A stretch of DNA of 64,000 nt, taken from assembly GCA_963707515.1 (NCBI GenBank), contig CAVPQI010000003.1, positions 186,001-250,000 on the forward strand, read 5' to 3'. Source of the stretch: Sva-07 sp963707515 (lineage in GTDB: Bacteria; Actinomycetota; Acidimicrobiia; Acidimicrobiales; Ilumatobacteraceae). Shown here one piece after another: positions 27,500 to 35,891 of the stretch. The position numbers and the translations under genes are program-made. The notes under the pieces were generated by a model, which saw only the letters and a program-made list of their open reading frames with translations, made no database searches and had not been told where the DNA came from. Position 1 is the first letter of the stretch, and the number at the start of each line of letters is the position of its first letter.

Positions 27500-28212
27500 G
27501 CTGGATCCGGCTCCGCCAGGTCGCCCTCGTCGCCCGCGACCTCGACGCCGTCGTCGCCGATCTGCACGCCGCGTTCGGCTTCGACGTCGCCTTCAACGAC
27601 CCCGCCGTCGGCGCCTTCGGACTCGTCAACGCCGTGATCCCGTGCGGCAACCAATTCATCGAGGTCGTCTCGCCGACTCGCGAGGGGACCGCAGGTGGAC
27701 GTCAGCTCGAACGCCTCGGCGGCGACGGGGGCTACATGGTGATCTGCCACACCGACGACCACGGCGCGGTCAGAGCTCGGGTCGAGCAGCTCGGCGTGCG
27801 CACGGTGATCGATGCCGTCGAACCGCACCTGGACGGCTACCACATCATGCAGCTGCACCCCGCCGACACCGGCGGGTCGTTCCTCGAGATCGACTTCCAA
27901 CCCGGTGGCGACGATCCGCAGGGGCCATGGGCGCCAGCCGGGCCGGACTGGCAGCGGGCGCGTCGCACCGGCGTCACCGACGGCATCGTCGCCGTGGAGG
28001 TCGCCTCGCGCGACGCGGAGTCGACGGCGGCCCGCTGGGCGGCGATCACCGGGATCGAGCTCGACGGTGCCGCGCTGCGCCTCGGCGACGCCACGGTGAC
28101 GTTCGTCGACGGACCGGTCGAGTCGCTCGTCGCCGTCACGCTGCACGCCACCGACCGCAGCCGCGTCGGTGAGCGACGCACGATCTGCGGCGTCGAATTC
28201 GCGCTCAGTTGA
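27496..28212 (+). CDS. VOC/glyoxalase-like domain protein
   Basis: Protein of 238 residues. The N-terminal SWIRLRQVALVARDLDAVV and the internal repeat at GIVAVEVASRDAESTAARW suggest two beta-alpha-beta modules of the vicinal-oxygen-chelate fold. Candidate metal ligands include the Gln/His of the first strand and the Glu in GGSFLEIDFQP. It lies in the hydratase operon, so a role in handling a CoA-ester pathway intermediate is plausible but unproven. The GTG start overlaps the upstream stop. Confidence 0.8.
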   Translation: MSWIRLRQVALVARDLDAVVADLHAAFGFDVAFNDPAVGAFGLVNAVIPCGNQFIEVVSPTREGTAGGRQLERLGGDGGYMVICHTDDHGAVRARVEQLGVRTVIDAVEPHLDGYHIMQLHPADTGGSFLEIDFQPGGDDPQGPWAPAGPDWQRARRTGVTDGIVAVEVASRDAESTAARWAAITGIELDGAALRLGDATVTFVDGPVESLVAVTLHATDRSRVGERRTICGVEFALS

Positions 28213-28238
28213 ACGCAGCCCATCGCTACGTTGGCGGC

Positions 28239-28733
28239 GTGATCGAACTGCGGCCGATGCGCGTCGACGACATCGAGCTGCTCGAGGCGTGGGACGAGGA
28301 CCCCGACGTCGCGGCCTCGGGTGGCGACTCCGACTGGTACGACTGGCCTGCCGAACTCGCACGCGGCGAACTGCCGTGGCGCGAGTTCCTCATCGCCGAA
28401 GAGGACGGCCGGCCCGTCGGCTTCGTCCAACTCATCGACGCTGCCGACGAGGAGGATCACTACTGGGGTGACATCGGCGCCGGGACGTGGGCGATCGACA
28501 TCTGGATCGGTGCCCCGGAGGATCGCGGCCGCGGGATCGGCGAGACGATGATGCGCCTGGCGCTCGAGCGCTGCTTCACCGATCACGGTGCCGTCGAGGT
28601 CGTCATCGATCCGCTGGCGTCGAACACGCGGGCGATCCGCTTCTACGAACGGCTCGGGTTCGAGTTCGTCGAGGAGCGCGACTTCGACGACGACCACTGC
28701 CACGTGTACCGCTCTCGCCATCCGGACGGGTGA
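28239..28733 (+). CDS. GNAT family N-acetyltransferase (aminoglycoside 6'-acetyltransferase-like)
   Basis: Protein of about 164 residues. It contains the acetyl-CoA-binding motif A in IGAPEDRGRGIGETMMRLAL, followed by VVIDPLASNTRAIRFYERLGFEFVEE (motif B). The overall pattern resembles AAC(6')-type enzymes, but resistance activity cannot be inferred. The GTG at 28239 directly precedes the family start IELRPM; a TTG at 28209 overlapping the upstream stop is an alternative that adds ten residues. Confidence 0.82.
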   Translation: MIELRPMRVDDIELLEAWDEDPDVAASGGDSDWYDWPAELARGELPWREFLIAEEDGRPVGFVQLIDAADEEDHYWGDIGAGTWAIDIWIGAPEDRGRGIGETMMRLALERCFTDHGAVEVVIDPLASNTRAIRFYERLGFEFVEERDFDDDHCHVYRSRHPDG

Positions 28734-28779
28734 CGCACCGTCGCGGAACTCGATGCCCGCGATGCGGTCAATCGACCGA

Positions 28780-30279
28780 TCAGCGGGCGAGCACCGACGC
28801 CCAGAGCGCCCGCTCCGCTTCGAACGGCGCATCCTGCTGGCCGCACTGACGGCCGAAGATCATCGTCGACCGCCGGTCCTCGTCGTACGGCGCCCAGGCG
28901 CCGATGCCCTCGTGGCTCGGGTCGCCGGTGCGGGCGAACGCGATCCAGGCATCCATCATCTGCGACGTGAGGGTGTCGGCGGCGGGACCCGAGCCGGTCA
29001 TCCGGTCGTCGCCGTTGGCCCCGATCGTGCCGAAGACGAACGGGACCTCGATGCCGTGGCAGGCGCCGAGCGCGCCTCGCCGGGCCGGCGACTCCCAGTC
29101 GACCTGGTAGAGGTACGTCTGGGGCTGGTGGACGCGTTGCGCCTCGGCGAGCCGGGTCGCCGGTAGCCGGAAGCGCGATGCCGTGGCGACGGCATCGGCG
29201 ATGTCGAGGTTGCTCGACGGCAGGCCGTGGTCGGCGCGCGAGGTGCGGTACACGGAGGCCATCTCGGCTGCTCGATCGGCAGCCCGCGTCGGCAGCCAGG
29301 CAGCGATCGCCTCGACGAGTTCGTCGTCGCTCAACGGCGGCCGATCGGGGGCCACGTAGAGCTTCTGCTCGTCGCGCGCCGTGCCGACCAGCAACGCGAC
29401 GTCGGCGACCGCGCCTTGACGCACGGCGTTCAACGGGTGGGTCGGGATGCTCGCCCCGTCGACCAGCGGCGACAGCGGTCCCCGTGGCCCCTGGGCCTGC
29501 AACAGATCGGCGACAGCGGCCGTGCGCAGGTCGAGCGGATCGGTGACGTCGAGGCGAGCGAGGTAGCGCTCGGTCACGGTCGCCGCATGGGCGGTGTCGC
29601 CGAGGCGGTTGGCGGTGCCGCTCTGGGCGATCGCCTTGTGGAAGTAGGGCCGAGCGGCCGGCATGCCCAGCAGCGTGGACACGGCGACGCCGCCGGCCGA
29701 CTGTCCGAAGATCGTCACGTTGGTGGGGTCACCGCCGAAGGCGGCGATGTTGTCGTGCACCCAGGCGAGCGCGGCGATCTGGTCGAGTTGCCCGGCATTG
29801 CTCGTCGCGCCCCAGCGGTCACCACCGTGGGCGCCAAGGTAGAGGTAGCCGAGCGCGCCGACGCGGTAGTTGATCGTCACGACGACGACGTCGCCGCGCT
29901 CGGCCAACGGCCCACCGTCGTACGTCGGCTGGCTGCCGGCACCATGACTGAATCCGCCGCCGTGGATCCAGAACAGCACCGGGCGTCGAGCATCGTCGAG
30001 CCCGGGGGTGTACACGTTGACGAACAGACAGTCCTCGTCCTCGGGTGGCTCGGCGCGATACGGGAACGGCACGAACGGATCCTGCGGGGCGACGGGGCCG
30101 GAGGCGATGGCGTCGACGGTCCCGGTCCACGGCGTCACCGGCACCGGCGCGGTGAACCGGCGGTCGCCCGCGGGCGACTCGGCGTAGCGGATACCGAGGA
30201 AGGCGAGATGGGCATCGCGGCGGAGACCGCGGAGGGTCCCGGCGGCCGTGTCGACGAGCGGAGCAGGCATCGGTTGCAT
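28780..30279 (-). CDS. Carboxylesterase (type B carboxylesterase/lipase family)
   Basis: Alpha/beta-hydrolase of 499 residues, without an obvious signal peptide. Family signatures are the oxyanion segment VLFWIHGGGFSHGAGS, EDCLFVNVYTP, the nucleophile elbow TIFGQSAGGVAVSTLLG (Ser near residue 195) and the catalytic His in GALGACHGIEVPFVFG. It converges on the GNAT gene and diverges from the membrane protein gene at 30411. Confidence 0.92.
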   Translation of the reverse strand: MQPMPAPLVDTAAGTLRGLRRDAHLAFLGIRYAESPAGDRRFTAPVPVTPWTGTVDAIASGPVAPQDPFVPFPYRAEPPEDEDCLFVNVYTPGLDDARRPVLFWIHGGGFSHGAGSQPTYDGGPLAERGDVVVVTINYRVGALGYLYLGAHGGDRWGATSNAGQLDQIAALAWVHDNIAAFGGDPTNVTIFGQSAGGVAVSTLLGMPAARPYFHKAIAQSGTANRLGDTAHAATVTERYLARLDVTDPLDLRTAAVADLLQAQGPRGPLSPLVDGASIPTHPLNAVRQGAVADVALLVGTARDEQKLYVAPDRPPLSDDELVEAIAAWLPTRAADRAAEMASVYRTSRADHGLPSSNLDIADAVATASRFRLPATRLAEAQRVHQPQTYLYQVDWESPARRGALGACHGIEVPFVFGTIGANGDDRMTGSGPAADTLTSQMMDAWIAFARTGDPSHEGIGAWAPYDEDRRSTMIFGRQCGQQDAPFEAERALWASVLAR

Positions 30280-30410
30280 TGTGTCACTGACGGTTGCGAG
30301 GGGGCGAACGGCACCCGCCGTGACGGGGGAACGACGAGCTGTGGTGGTCGCCCCGTCACTGCGCGCTCTAGGATCCGGACTGGTCGCTTCGCGATCGCAG
30401 CCTGAACAGC

Positions 30411-32084
30411 GTGAACACCATCGAGACCCTCCCCCCGGGCTCCACCGGCGTGCTCAGCGCGCCCGGCGAGACCCGCCGTGCCCCGCGTGCGATCCGACGC
30501 GGGCCGATGATCGGGTTGATCGGCGTCGTCGTCATGTACCTCGCCATCGGTTCGTTGTTCGCGATGCAACAGACACCGTTCGTCGGCGCCGACGAGAAGG
30601 CGCACCTCGGCTACGCCCACCTGGTCGCCGACGGTTCGTTGCCGACGATCGATCAGCACCAACCGATGCCGAAGTGGGCGACGCAGTGGTTGCAGGAGAC
30701 GATCTACACCCACGAGAACGAGAACCGAACGGTCTGGGTCGCCAACCATCCGCCGCTGCCGTATGCCGTGTTGGTGCCGGCGATCGGCTTCGCCGAGGCC
30801 GTCGAACGGCCCGACGGCGGGTTGCTGCTGCTGCGCCTCGCCAACGTCGCGTGGGGTGCGGTCGGCATCGTCATCACCTTCTTCATCGCCCTCGAACTGA
30901 CCCGGTCCGATCGCCTGGCGTTGCTGTCGGCAGCCGCCGTGGCGATGGTCACCCAGCTCTACGCCTCGCTGTCGTTGGCGATGACGGACGGCATGACGTT
31001 TGCCGCCGGTGCCGCCGTCACCTGGGCGGGCCTGCGCTGCCTGCAGCGCGGGGTCACCACACGCAACCTGGCGTTGCTGTCGGCGGCGACCGTCGTCGCC
31101 GGTGGCGTGCGCGCCGTGACGTTGCTGTTGGCCGGCGCGGTCGTGATGACCGTTGCCGCGTTCGAATACCTCGACCGACGGCGGGCGGGTGACGGCTGGG
31201 CACGGATGTGGCGGGTGGCGCTGATCGGCGTGGTGCCCGCGGTCGTCGCCTGGGGATGGTTCTACGTCCGCAACATCGTGCTCTACGGCGACATCGGCGC
31301 ATCGAAGTACCTGCTCGAGCGGTTCGATCGGGAACCCAACGGCAGCCTCTTCGCGATGTTGAACAACAACGAGCTGTGGCGCTCCCTCTACACCCGTTCG
31401 ATGAGCGCCCAGACCTACGCCGGGGCGCGACCACCGTTGATGATGCTCGTCGCCGCGCTCGTCATCGGCGGCCTCGTCGGCGTGATCCTGACCCGCCGCA
31501 CCGGAGACCGCGACGGACGCGGGCGTCCGTACCCGATCGCTCGCCGCTCGATCCTGCTGCTGCTGATCGGCATCGCCGTGATCGTGGTCTACATCGCCCA
31601 GCACGTGAGCGGTGGCGGATACCTCCACCCGCGTTACGTCTTCCCGGTGATCGGTTCGGTGGCCACGCTGCTGGTCCTCGGTCTCGACCGCCTCGTGCCG
31701 CGGGTGCTCCCGACTGCGGTGGTGGTCGGCATGGCGGCGTGGACGATCAGCCAGATCCCCGTCGACATCGACCCGTCCGGTGCAAGCCGGCCGCGCGATG
31801 GCCGCCGGCTTGCGCCGGCGGCGTTGCGAACGCTGCCCGGCAACGATCTGCTGCGGTTCCTCGCCGGTTGCGGAGTCGCCGTCGGCTGTGCGCTGGCGGT
31901 GGTCGGCCTGATCCTGGCGCTTCGTTCCGAAGGCCGTCCGGCAGCCGGCGACGAGGTCGACACCGACGTCGCCGACCGCAGCACGTGGCCGGGATGGCGC
32001 GGCCTCGGCAGCTCGTCGCCGCCGGCGTGGTCGTCGCTCAGGAATCGGCGCTCGCCGTCGGAGTCGTCCGCCTCCGGAGCCTGA
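30411..32084 (+). CDS. Polytopic membrane protein, DUF2142/GT-C glycosyltransferase-like
   Basis: Protein of 557 residues with about ten to twelve predicted membrane spans. A first TM (about 34-52) is followed by QTPFVGADEKAHLGYAHLVADG; acidic residues after TM1 in this position are typical of GT-C lipid-linked glycosyltransferases. Later segments include ANHPPLPYAVLVPAIG and HPRYVFPVIGSVATLLVLG, which resemble DUF2142 proteins. The C-terminal 60 residues are low-complexity and Ser-rich. By fold it may transfer a sugar from a lipid carrier. The start is the GTG at 30411. Confidence 0.75.
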   Translation: MNTIETLPPGSTGVLSAPGETRRAPRAIRRGPMIGLIGVVVMYLAIGSLFAMQQTPFVGADEKAHLGYAHLVADGSLPTIDQHQPMPKWATQWLQETIYTHENENRTVWVANHPPLPYAVLVPAIGFAEAVERPDGGLLLLRLANVAWGAVGIVITFFIALELTRSDRLALLSAAAVAMVTQLYASLSLAMTDGMTFAAGAAVTWAGLRCLQRGVTTRNLALLSAATVVAGGVRAVTLLLAGAVVMTVAAFEYLDRRRAGDGWARMWRVALIGVVPAVVAWGWFYVRNIVLYGDIGASKYLLERFDREPNGSLFAMLNNNELWRSLYTRSMSAQTYAGARPPLMMLVAALVIGGLVGVILTRRTGDRDGRGRPYPIARRSILLLLIGIAVIVVYIAQHVSGGGYLHPRYVFPVIGSVATLLVLGLDRLVPRVLPTAVVVGMAAWTISQIPVDIDPSGASRPRDGRRLAPAALRTLPGNDLLRFLAGCGVAVGCALAVVGLILALRSEGRPAAGDEVDTDVADRSTWPGWRGLGSSSPPAWSSLRNRRSPSESSASGA

Positions 32085-32090
32085 CCGACG

Positions 32091-32130
32091 CGACGACGCC
32101 CCGCCCGGAACCCGGACGGGGCGCTCGTCG
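32091..32130. terminator. Bidirectional hairpin between convergent genes
   Basis: CGCCCCG / CGGGGCG with outer CGACGA / TCGTCG pairing lies between the stops of the membrane protein gene and katG. Confidence 0.65.
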
Positions 32131-32156
32131 AAGGGCGGTCCGGCGACCGCTCGTGA

Positions 32157-34367
32157 TCAGTCGAGGTCGAAGCGGTCGAGGTTCATCACCTTGTCCCACG
32201 CCGTCACGAAGTCGCGGACGAACTTGTCCGTGCCATCGCTCTGGGCGTAGACCTCGGCGATCGCCCGCAGCTGCGAGTGGGATCCGAAGACGAGGTCGGC
32301 AGCGGTGGCAGTCCACCGCACGTCGCCCGACTGGCGGTCGCGTCCCTCGTACACGTCGGCCGTGTTCGTCGACGGCTTCCACTCGACGTTCATGTCCAAG
32401 AGGTTGACGAAGAAGTCGTTCGTGAGCGTGCCCGGGGTCGCCGTGAAGACGCCGTGTGCCGAGTCGCCGACGTTCGTGCCGATCATCCGCAGGCCGCCGA
32501 GGAGCACCGTCATCTCGGGCGCGGTCAGCGTCAACAGGTTGGCGCGGTCGAGCAGCAACGTCTCGGGCGAGAGCTTCTCGCCGTCGCGGAGGTAGCTGCG
32601 GAACGCATCGGCGCGCGGTTCGAGGACCTCGAACGACTCGACGTCGGTCTGCTCCTGTGTGGCGTCGGTGCGACCGGGCGTGAACGGGACGGTGACGTCG
32701 TGGCCGGCGTCGTTGGCGGCCTGCTCGACTCCCGCGCAACCGGCGAGGACGATCAGGTCGGCGAGCGAGATCTGGACGCCGCCCGACGCCGAACCGTTGA
32801 AGTCCTGCTGGATGCCTTCCAGCTCGGTGATCACGTCGGCCACGCCGCCGAGGCGGTTGATCTCCCAGTCGCGCTGCGGTTCCAGGCGGATGCGGGCACC
32901 GTTGGCCCCGCCGCGCTTGTCGGTGCCGCGGAAGGTGGCCGCCGACGCCCACGCCGTGGTCACCAGCTGGCTCGCCGTCAGCCCCGACTCGCGCACCCGC
33001 TGCTTGAGCGCCGCGATCTCGCTCTCGCCGACCAGCTGGTGGTCGACGGGCGGCACCGGGTCCTGCCAGATCTGCGGTTCGGCGACCCACGGCCCGAGGT
33101 AGCGCGAGAGCGGACCCATGTCGCGGTGCAGCAACTTGTACCACGCCCGGGCGAACGCATCGGCGAGCTCGTCGGGGTGCTCCATGAACCGGCGCGAGAT
33201 CGCGTCGAACTCGGGATCGACCTTCATCGCCATGTCGGTGGTGAGCATGATCGGCGAGTTGCGCTTGCCCTCGATGTGGGCGTCGGGCACGAGGTCCGCG
33301 GCGGCGGGATCGGTCGGCTTCCACTGCTGAGCGCCGGCCGGGCTCGTGCTCAGCTCCCAGTCGTAGCCGTAGAGGTTCTCCAAGAAGCCGTTGTCCCACT
33401 GCGTCGGGTTGTTGGTCCACGCGCCTTCGAGGCCGCTGGTGATCGTGTCGGCCCCCTTCCCGGTGCCGTTGGCGTTGGCCCAGCCGAGGCCCTGCTGCTC
33501 GATCGCAGCCGCCTCGGGTTCGGGGCCGATCAGGTCGGGATCGCCGGCACCGTGCGTCTTGCCGAAGGTGTGGCCGCCGATGATCAGCGCCGCCGTCTCC
33601 TCGGAGTCCATCGCCATCCGCTTGAACGTGTCGCGGATGTCGTGCGCCGCCAGCTTCGGGTCCGGGTTGCCGTTCGGCCCTTCCGGATTGACGTAGATGA
33701 GGCCCATCTGCACCGCCCCGAGCGGGTTCTCGAGATCGCGCTCGCCGGTGTAGCGCTCGTCACCGAGCCAGGTGTCCTCCGGACCCCAGTACACCTCGTC
33801 GGGTTCCCACGTGTCGGGCCGACCGAAGCCGAAGCCGAACGTCTCGAAGCCCATCGATTCGAGGGCGACGTTGCCGGTGAACACCAACAGGTCGGCCCAC
33901 GAGATGGCGTTGCCGTACTTCTGCTTGATCGGCCACAGCAGTCGCCGGGCCTTGTCGAGGTTGGCGTTGTCGGGCCAGCTGTTGAGCGGGGCGAAGCGCT
34001 GGGCGCCGGTGCCGGCGCCGCCGCGGCCGTCGGCGATGCGGTACGTGCCGGCCGCGTGCCACGACATGCGGATGAACAGACCGCCGTAGTGGCCCCAGTC
34101 GGCCGGCCACCACTCCTGCGAGTCGGTCATCAGGTCGACCAGGTCCTGCTTCAACGCCTCCACGTCGAGGGAGGCGAACGCCTCCTTGTAGTCGTAGTCG
34201 GGGTCCATCGGGTTGCACGCCGCATTGTGCGTGTGCAGCACCGACAGGTCGATCTGGTTCGGCCACCAGTCCTGGTTGGTGTGCGGCCGTCCCGGCTTCG
34301 CCGTGGGTGCGTCGATGACGGGGTTCTCGCTCTCACTGCCCTCGTTGTGTTCGGTCACGTCGGTCAC
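32157..34367 (-). CDS. katG: Catalase-peroxidase
   Basis: Bifunctional haem enzyme of 736 residues that removes hydrogen peroxide. Distal residues R100, W103 and H104 are in FIRMSWHAAGTYR. The Trp-Tyr-Met adduct residues are W103, Y193 (EVYWGPED) and M221 (AVQMGLIYVNPEG), and the proximal haem ligand is H266 in IIGGHTFGKTHGAG. The C-terminal duplicated domain is complete and length is normal. The GTG at 34367 has AGGAGA nine bases upstream and overlaps the stop of furA (GTGA), so the pair is translationally coupled and under FurA control. Confidence 0.97.
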   Translation of the reverse strand: MTDVTEHNEGSESENPVIDAPTAKPGRPHTNQDWWPNQIDLSVLHTHNAACNPMDPDYDYKEAFASLDVEALKQDLVDLMTDSQEWWPADWGHYGGLFIRMSWHAAGTYRIADGRGGAGTGAQRFAPLNSWPDNANLDKARRLLWPIKQKYGNAISWADLLVFTGNVALESMGFETFGFGFGRPDTWEPDEVYWGPEDTWLGDERYTGERDLENPLGAVQMGLIYVNPEGPNGNPDPKLAAHDIRDTFKRMAMDSEETAALIIGGHTFGKTHGAGDPDLIGPEPEAAAIEQQGLGWANANGTGKGADTITSGLEGAWTNNPTQWDNGFLENLYGYDWELSTSPAGAQQWKPTDPAAADLVPDAHIEGKRNSPIMLTTDMAMKVDPEFDAISRRFMEHPDELADAFARAWYKLLHRDMGPLSRYLGPWVAEPQIWQDPVPPVDHQLVGESEIAALKQRVRESGLTASQLVTTAWASAATFRGTDKRGGANGARIRLEPQRDWEINRLGGVADVITELEGIQQDFNGSASGGVQISLADLIVLAGCAGVEQAANDAGHDVTVPFTPGRTDATQEQTDVESFEVLEPRADAFRSYLRDGEKLSPETLLLDRANLLTLTAPEMTVLLGGLRMIGTNVGDSAHGVFTATPGTLTNDFFVNLLDMNVEWKPSTNTADVYEGRDRQSGDVRWTATAADLVFGSHSQLRAIAEVYAQSDGTDKFVRDFVTAWDKVMNLDRFDLD

Positions 34368-34966
34368 GTCGATGCTTCTCCTGTGTTGCGCTGGCGCGGT
34401 GTGGGTGCGGGTGTACGGGTGGTGGGTGTACGGGTGGTGGATGTGGGATGGGTGGGCTGGATGCCGGTCGGGCGTACCCCGTCGGCGGCGACGAACGGAG
34501 CGCCGACGATCGGAGCACCGACGATCGGTGCGCCGTGGGGATCGCCGACGCAGGTCGGGCACTGCCCCCAGAAGATCACCTCGGCCTCGTCGATGGCGAA
34601 ACCGGCGTCGTCGGACGGCGAGAGGCACGGCACGTCGCCGACCGCGCAGTCGACGTCGACCATCCGGGCGCAGCTGCGGCAGATGAGGTGATGGTGGTTG
34701 TCGCCGGCGCGGTCCTCGTAGCGCGCTGGTGACCCGGCGGGCTGGATGCGACGCAGCACGCCGCGCTCGGTGAGCGTGGCGAGGGCGTCGTAGACCGCTT
34801 GCCGCGAGATCGCACCGATCTGGGTGCGCACGGCGACGCCGATCGTGTCGGCCGTGCTGTGCGGATGGTCGGCAACGGCGCGCAGGACGGCGAGGCGCTG
34901 CGCGGTGACCTGCAACCCGTGCAGGCGAAGCACGTCACCGGCTTCGCCGTCGGTCCCCCCGGACAT
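34364..34966 (-). CDS. furA: Fur family peroxide-responsive repressor with repeat-derived C-terminal tail
   Basis: Protein of 200 residues. The N-terminal winged helix includes QVTAQRLAVLRAVADHPHST and ISRQAVYDALATLTERGVL; the dimerisation domain has HHHLICRSCARMVDVDC. The structural zinc cysteines are C96/C99 and C136/C139 (CPTC). By family and by its partner katG it is a metal-dependent peroxide sensor. FurA proteins are normally about 140-150 residues; the last 55 or so residues here (GAPIVGAPIVGAPF..., then Pro/Thr/Arg repeats) are encoded by two short tandem repeats. Start: ATG at 34966, 19 bases from a palindromic operator. Confidence 0.92.
   Translation of the reverse strand: MSGGTDGEAGDVLRLHGLQVTAQRLAVLRAVADHPHSTADTIGVAVRTQIGAISRQAVYDALATLTERGVLRRIQPAGSPARYEDRAGDNHHHLICRSCARMVDVDCAVGDVPCLSPSDDAGFAIDEAEVIFWGQCPTCVGDPHGAPIVGAPIVGAPFVAADGVRPTGIQPTHPTSTTRTPTTRTPAPTPRQRNTGEAST
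34409..34534. repeat. 15-bp tandem repeats in the 3' end of furA
   Basis: Two perfect units of GGGTGTACGGGTGGT (34409-34438) and about two and a half units of CGGAGCACCGACGAT (34496-34534). Both have a period of 15 and keep frame, which extends FurA up to the katG start. Confidence 0.85.
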
Positions 34967-34985
34967 GCGAGCGACCGTACCGCGG

Positions 34986-35006
34986 CTTCTGGAACGTGTC
35001 CAGAAG
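34986..35006. promoter_or_regulatory. Candidate FurA operator
   Basis: A perfect inverted repeat CTTCTGGA-ACGTG-TCCAGAAG, 20 bases upstream of the furA ATG. The position and half-sites fit an autoregulatory operator of a furA-katG operon, as known from other actinobacteria. Confidence 0.7.
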
Positions 35007-35130
35007 TTGTCATCGGCCAGATCGCACCGGGCCGTCGAGACCGGGACGGGCATTGCGGCGCTCGAACGGGCGGACATGGGTCACGTCGCCCGCCGCCCGC
35101 TGCCCGGCGTGGGCAGCCAGACTCCGAGGC

Positions 35131-35835
35131 ATGCGTTCTCGCCCCTCACGGACCCTGCTCGCCCTCACCGCCGCCGGCGCGCTCGCCCTCGCCGCCTGCG
35201 GCAGCGACGACGACAGCTCCGATTCGTCCGTCGAGCCGAGCGAAGCGACCGTGGCGACCGTGGTGACCGCCGACTCGACGGCACCGAGCGACACGTCGAC
35301 ACCGGTGACGACGGATGCGCGGCCCGACGGCACGGCGCCGGACGTGACGGCCGCCGAAGGCCCGGCCGCCGCTGGCACCGATGGCACGGCCACCGATGGC
35401 ACCGATGGGGGCGACGAGGGAGCCGGGGAAGCCGACTTCGTCACCGCGATCGGGAACAACTACGCCGTGTTCAACGACGAGGCGGGCAACGAGTGCGTCG
35501 GCCAGGCGATCGTCGATGCGGTCGGCTTCGAGGCGATCCAGTCGGCGGGGATCGGTCCCGGCGATGTCATCGGCATCGTGTTCCTGTCCGAAGTCGGGCT
35601 GTCGATCGACCCGGCGGCGTTCGAGTCGGCGACGGCGCAGCTCGCCGGCTGTGGCGACCTCGCCGCAGTGGCACTCGATGGCGGCGCGGGCACCCAGGAA
35701 CAGACCGACTGCGCCGCCGAGGTGATCACCAGCGAGCTCGCCGCCGAGCAGTTGCTGACGCAGATCGGTGAGCTCGACCCGAGTCCCCGTCTGGCCGCCG
35801 CCATCGAAGCACTCAACGCCTGCCTCGAACTCTGA
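35131..35835 (+). CDS. Putative lipoprotein, function unknown
   Basis: Protein of 234 residues. The signal peptide ends with the lipobox LALAACGS; a long Thr/Ser/Asp/Gly linker (about 27-100) follows, then a small domain from ADFVTAIGNNYAVFNDEAGN to the end. This domain has four Cys residues (NECVGQ, AGCGDL, QTDCAAE, NACLEL) that could form two disulfides. I do not recognise the domain. Start: ATG at 35131. A hairpin follows the stop. Confidence 0.75.
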   Translation: MRSRPSRTLLALTAAGALALAACGSDDDSSDSSVEPSEATVATVVTADSTAPSDTSTPVTTDARPDGTAPDVTAAEGPAAAGTDGTATDGTDGGDEGAGEADFVTAIGNNYAVFNDEAGNECVGQAIVDAVGFEAIQSAGIGPGDVIGIVFLSEVGLSIDPAAFESATAQLAGCGDLAAVALDGGAGTQEQTDCAAEVITSELAAEQLLTQIGELDPSPRLAAAIEALNACLEL

Positions 35836-35848
35836 GCGTCACCACGAC

Positions 35849-35886
35849 AGCGTCACAACAGGGGTCAGACCCCTGTTGATGACGCT
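35849..35886. terminator. Bidirectional hairpin with GGGGTCAGACCCC core
   Basis: Core palindrome AACAGGGGT-CAG-ACCCCTGTT with outer AGCGTC / GACGCT pairing, between two convergent genes. The core resembles that of the hairpin at 40161. Confidence 0.85.
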
Positions 35887-35891
35887 GGCCG

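Noticed and set aside
32277..34691. Long open frame on the plus strand opposite katG (about 800 codons)
   Set aside because: It is a high-G+C mirror of katG, Arg/Val/Glu-rich, without any recognisable domain; katG on the other strand is unmistakable.
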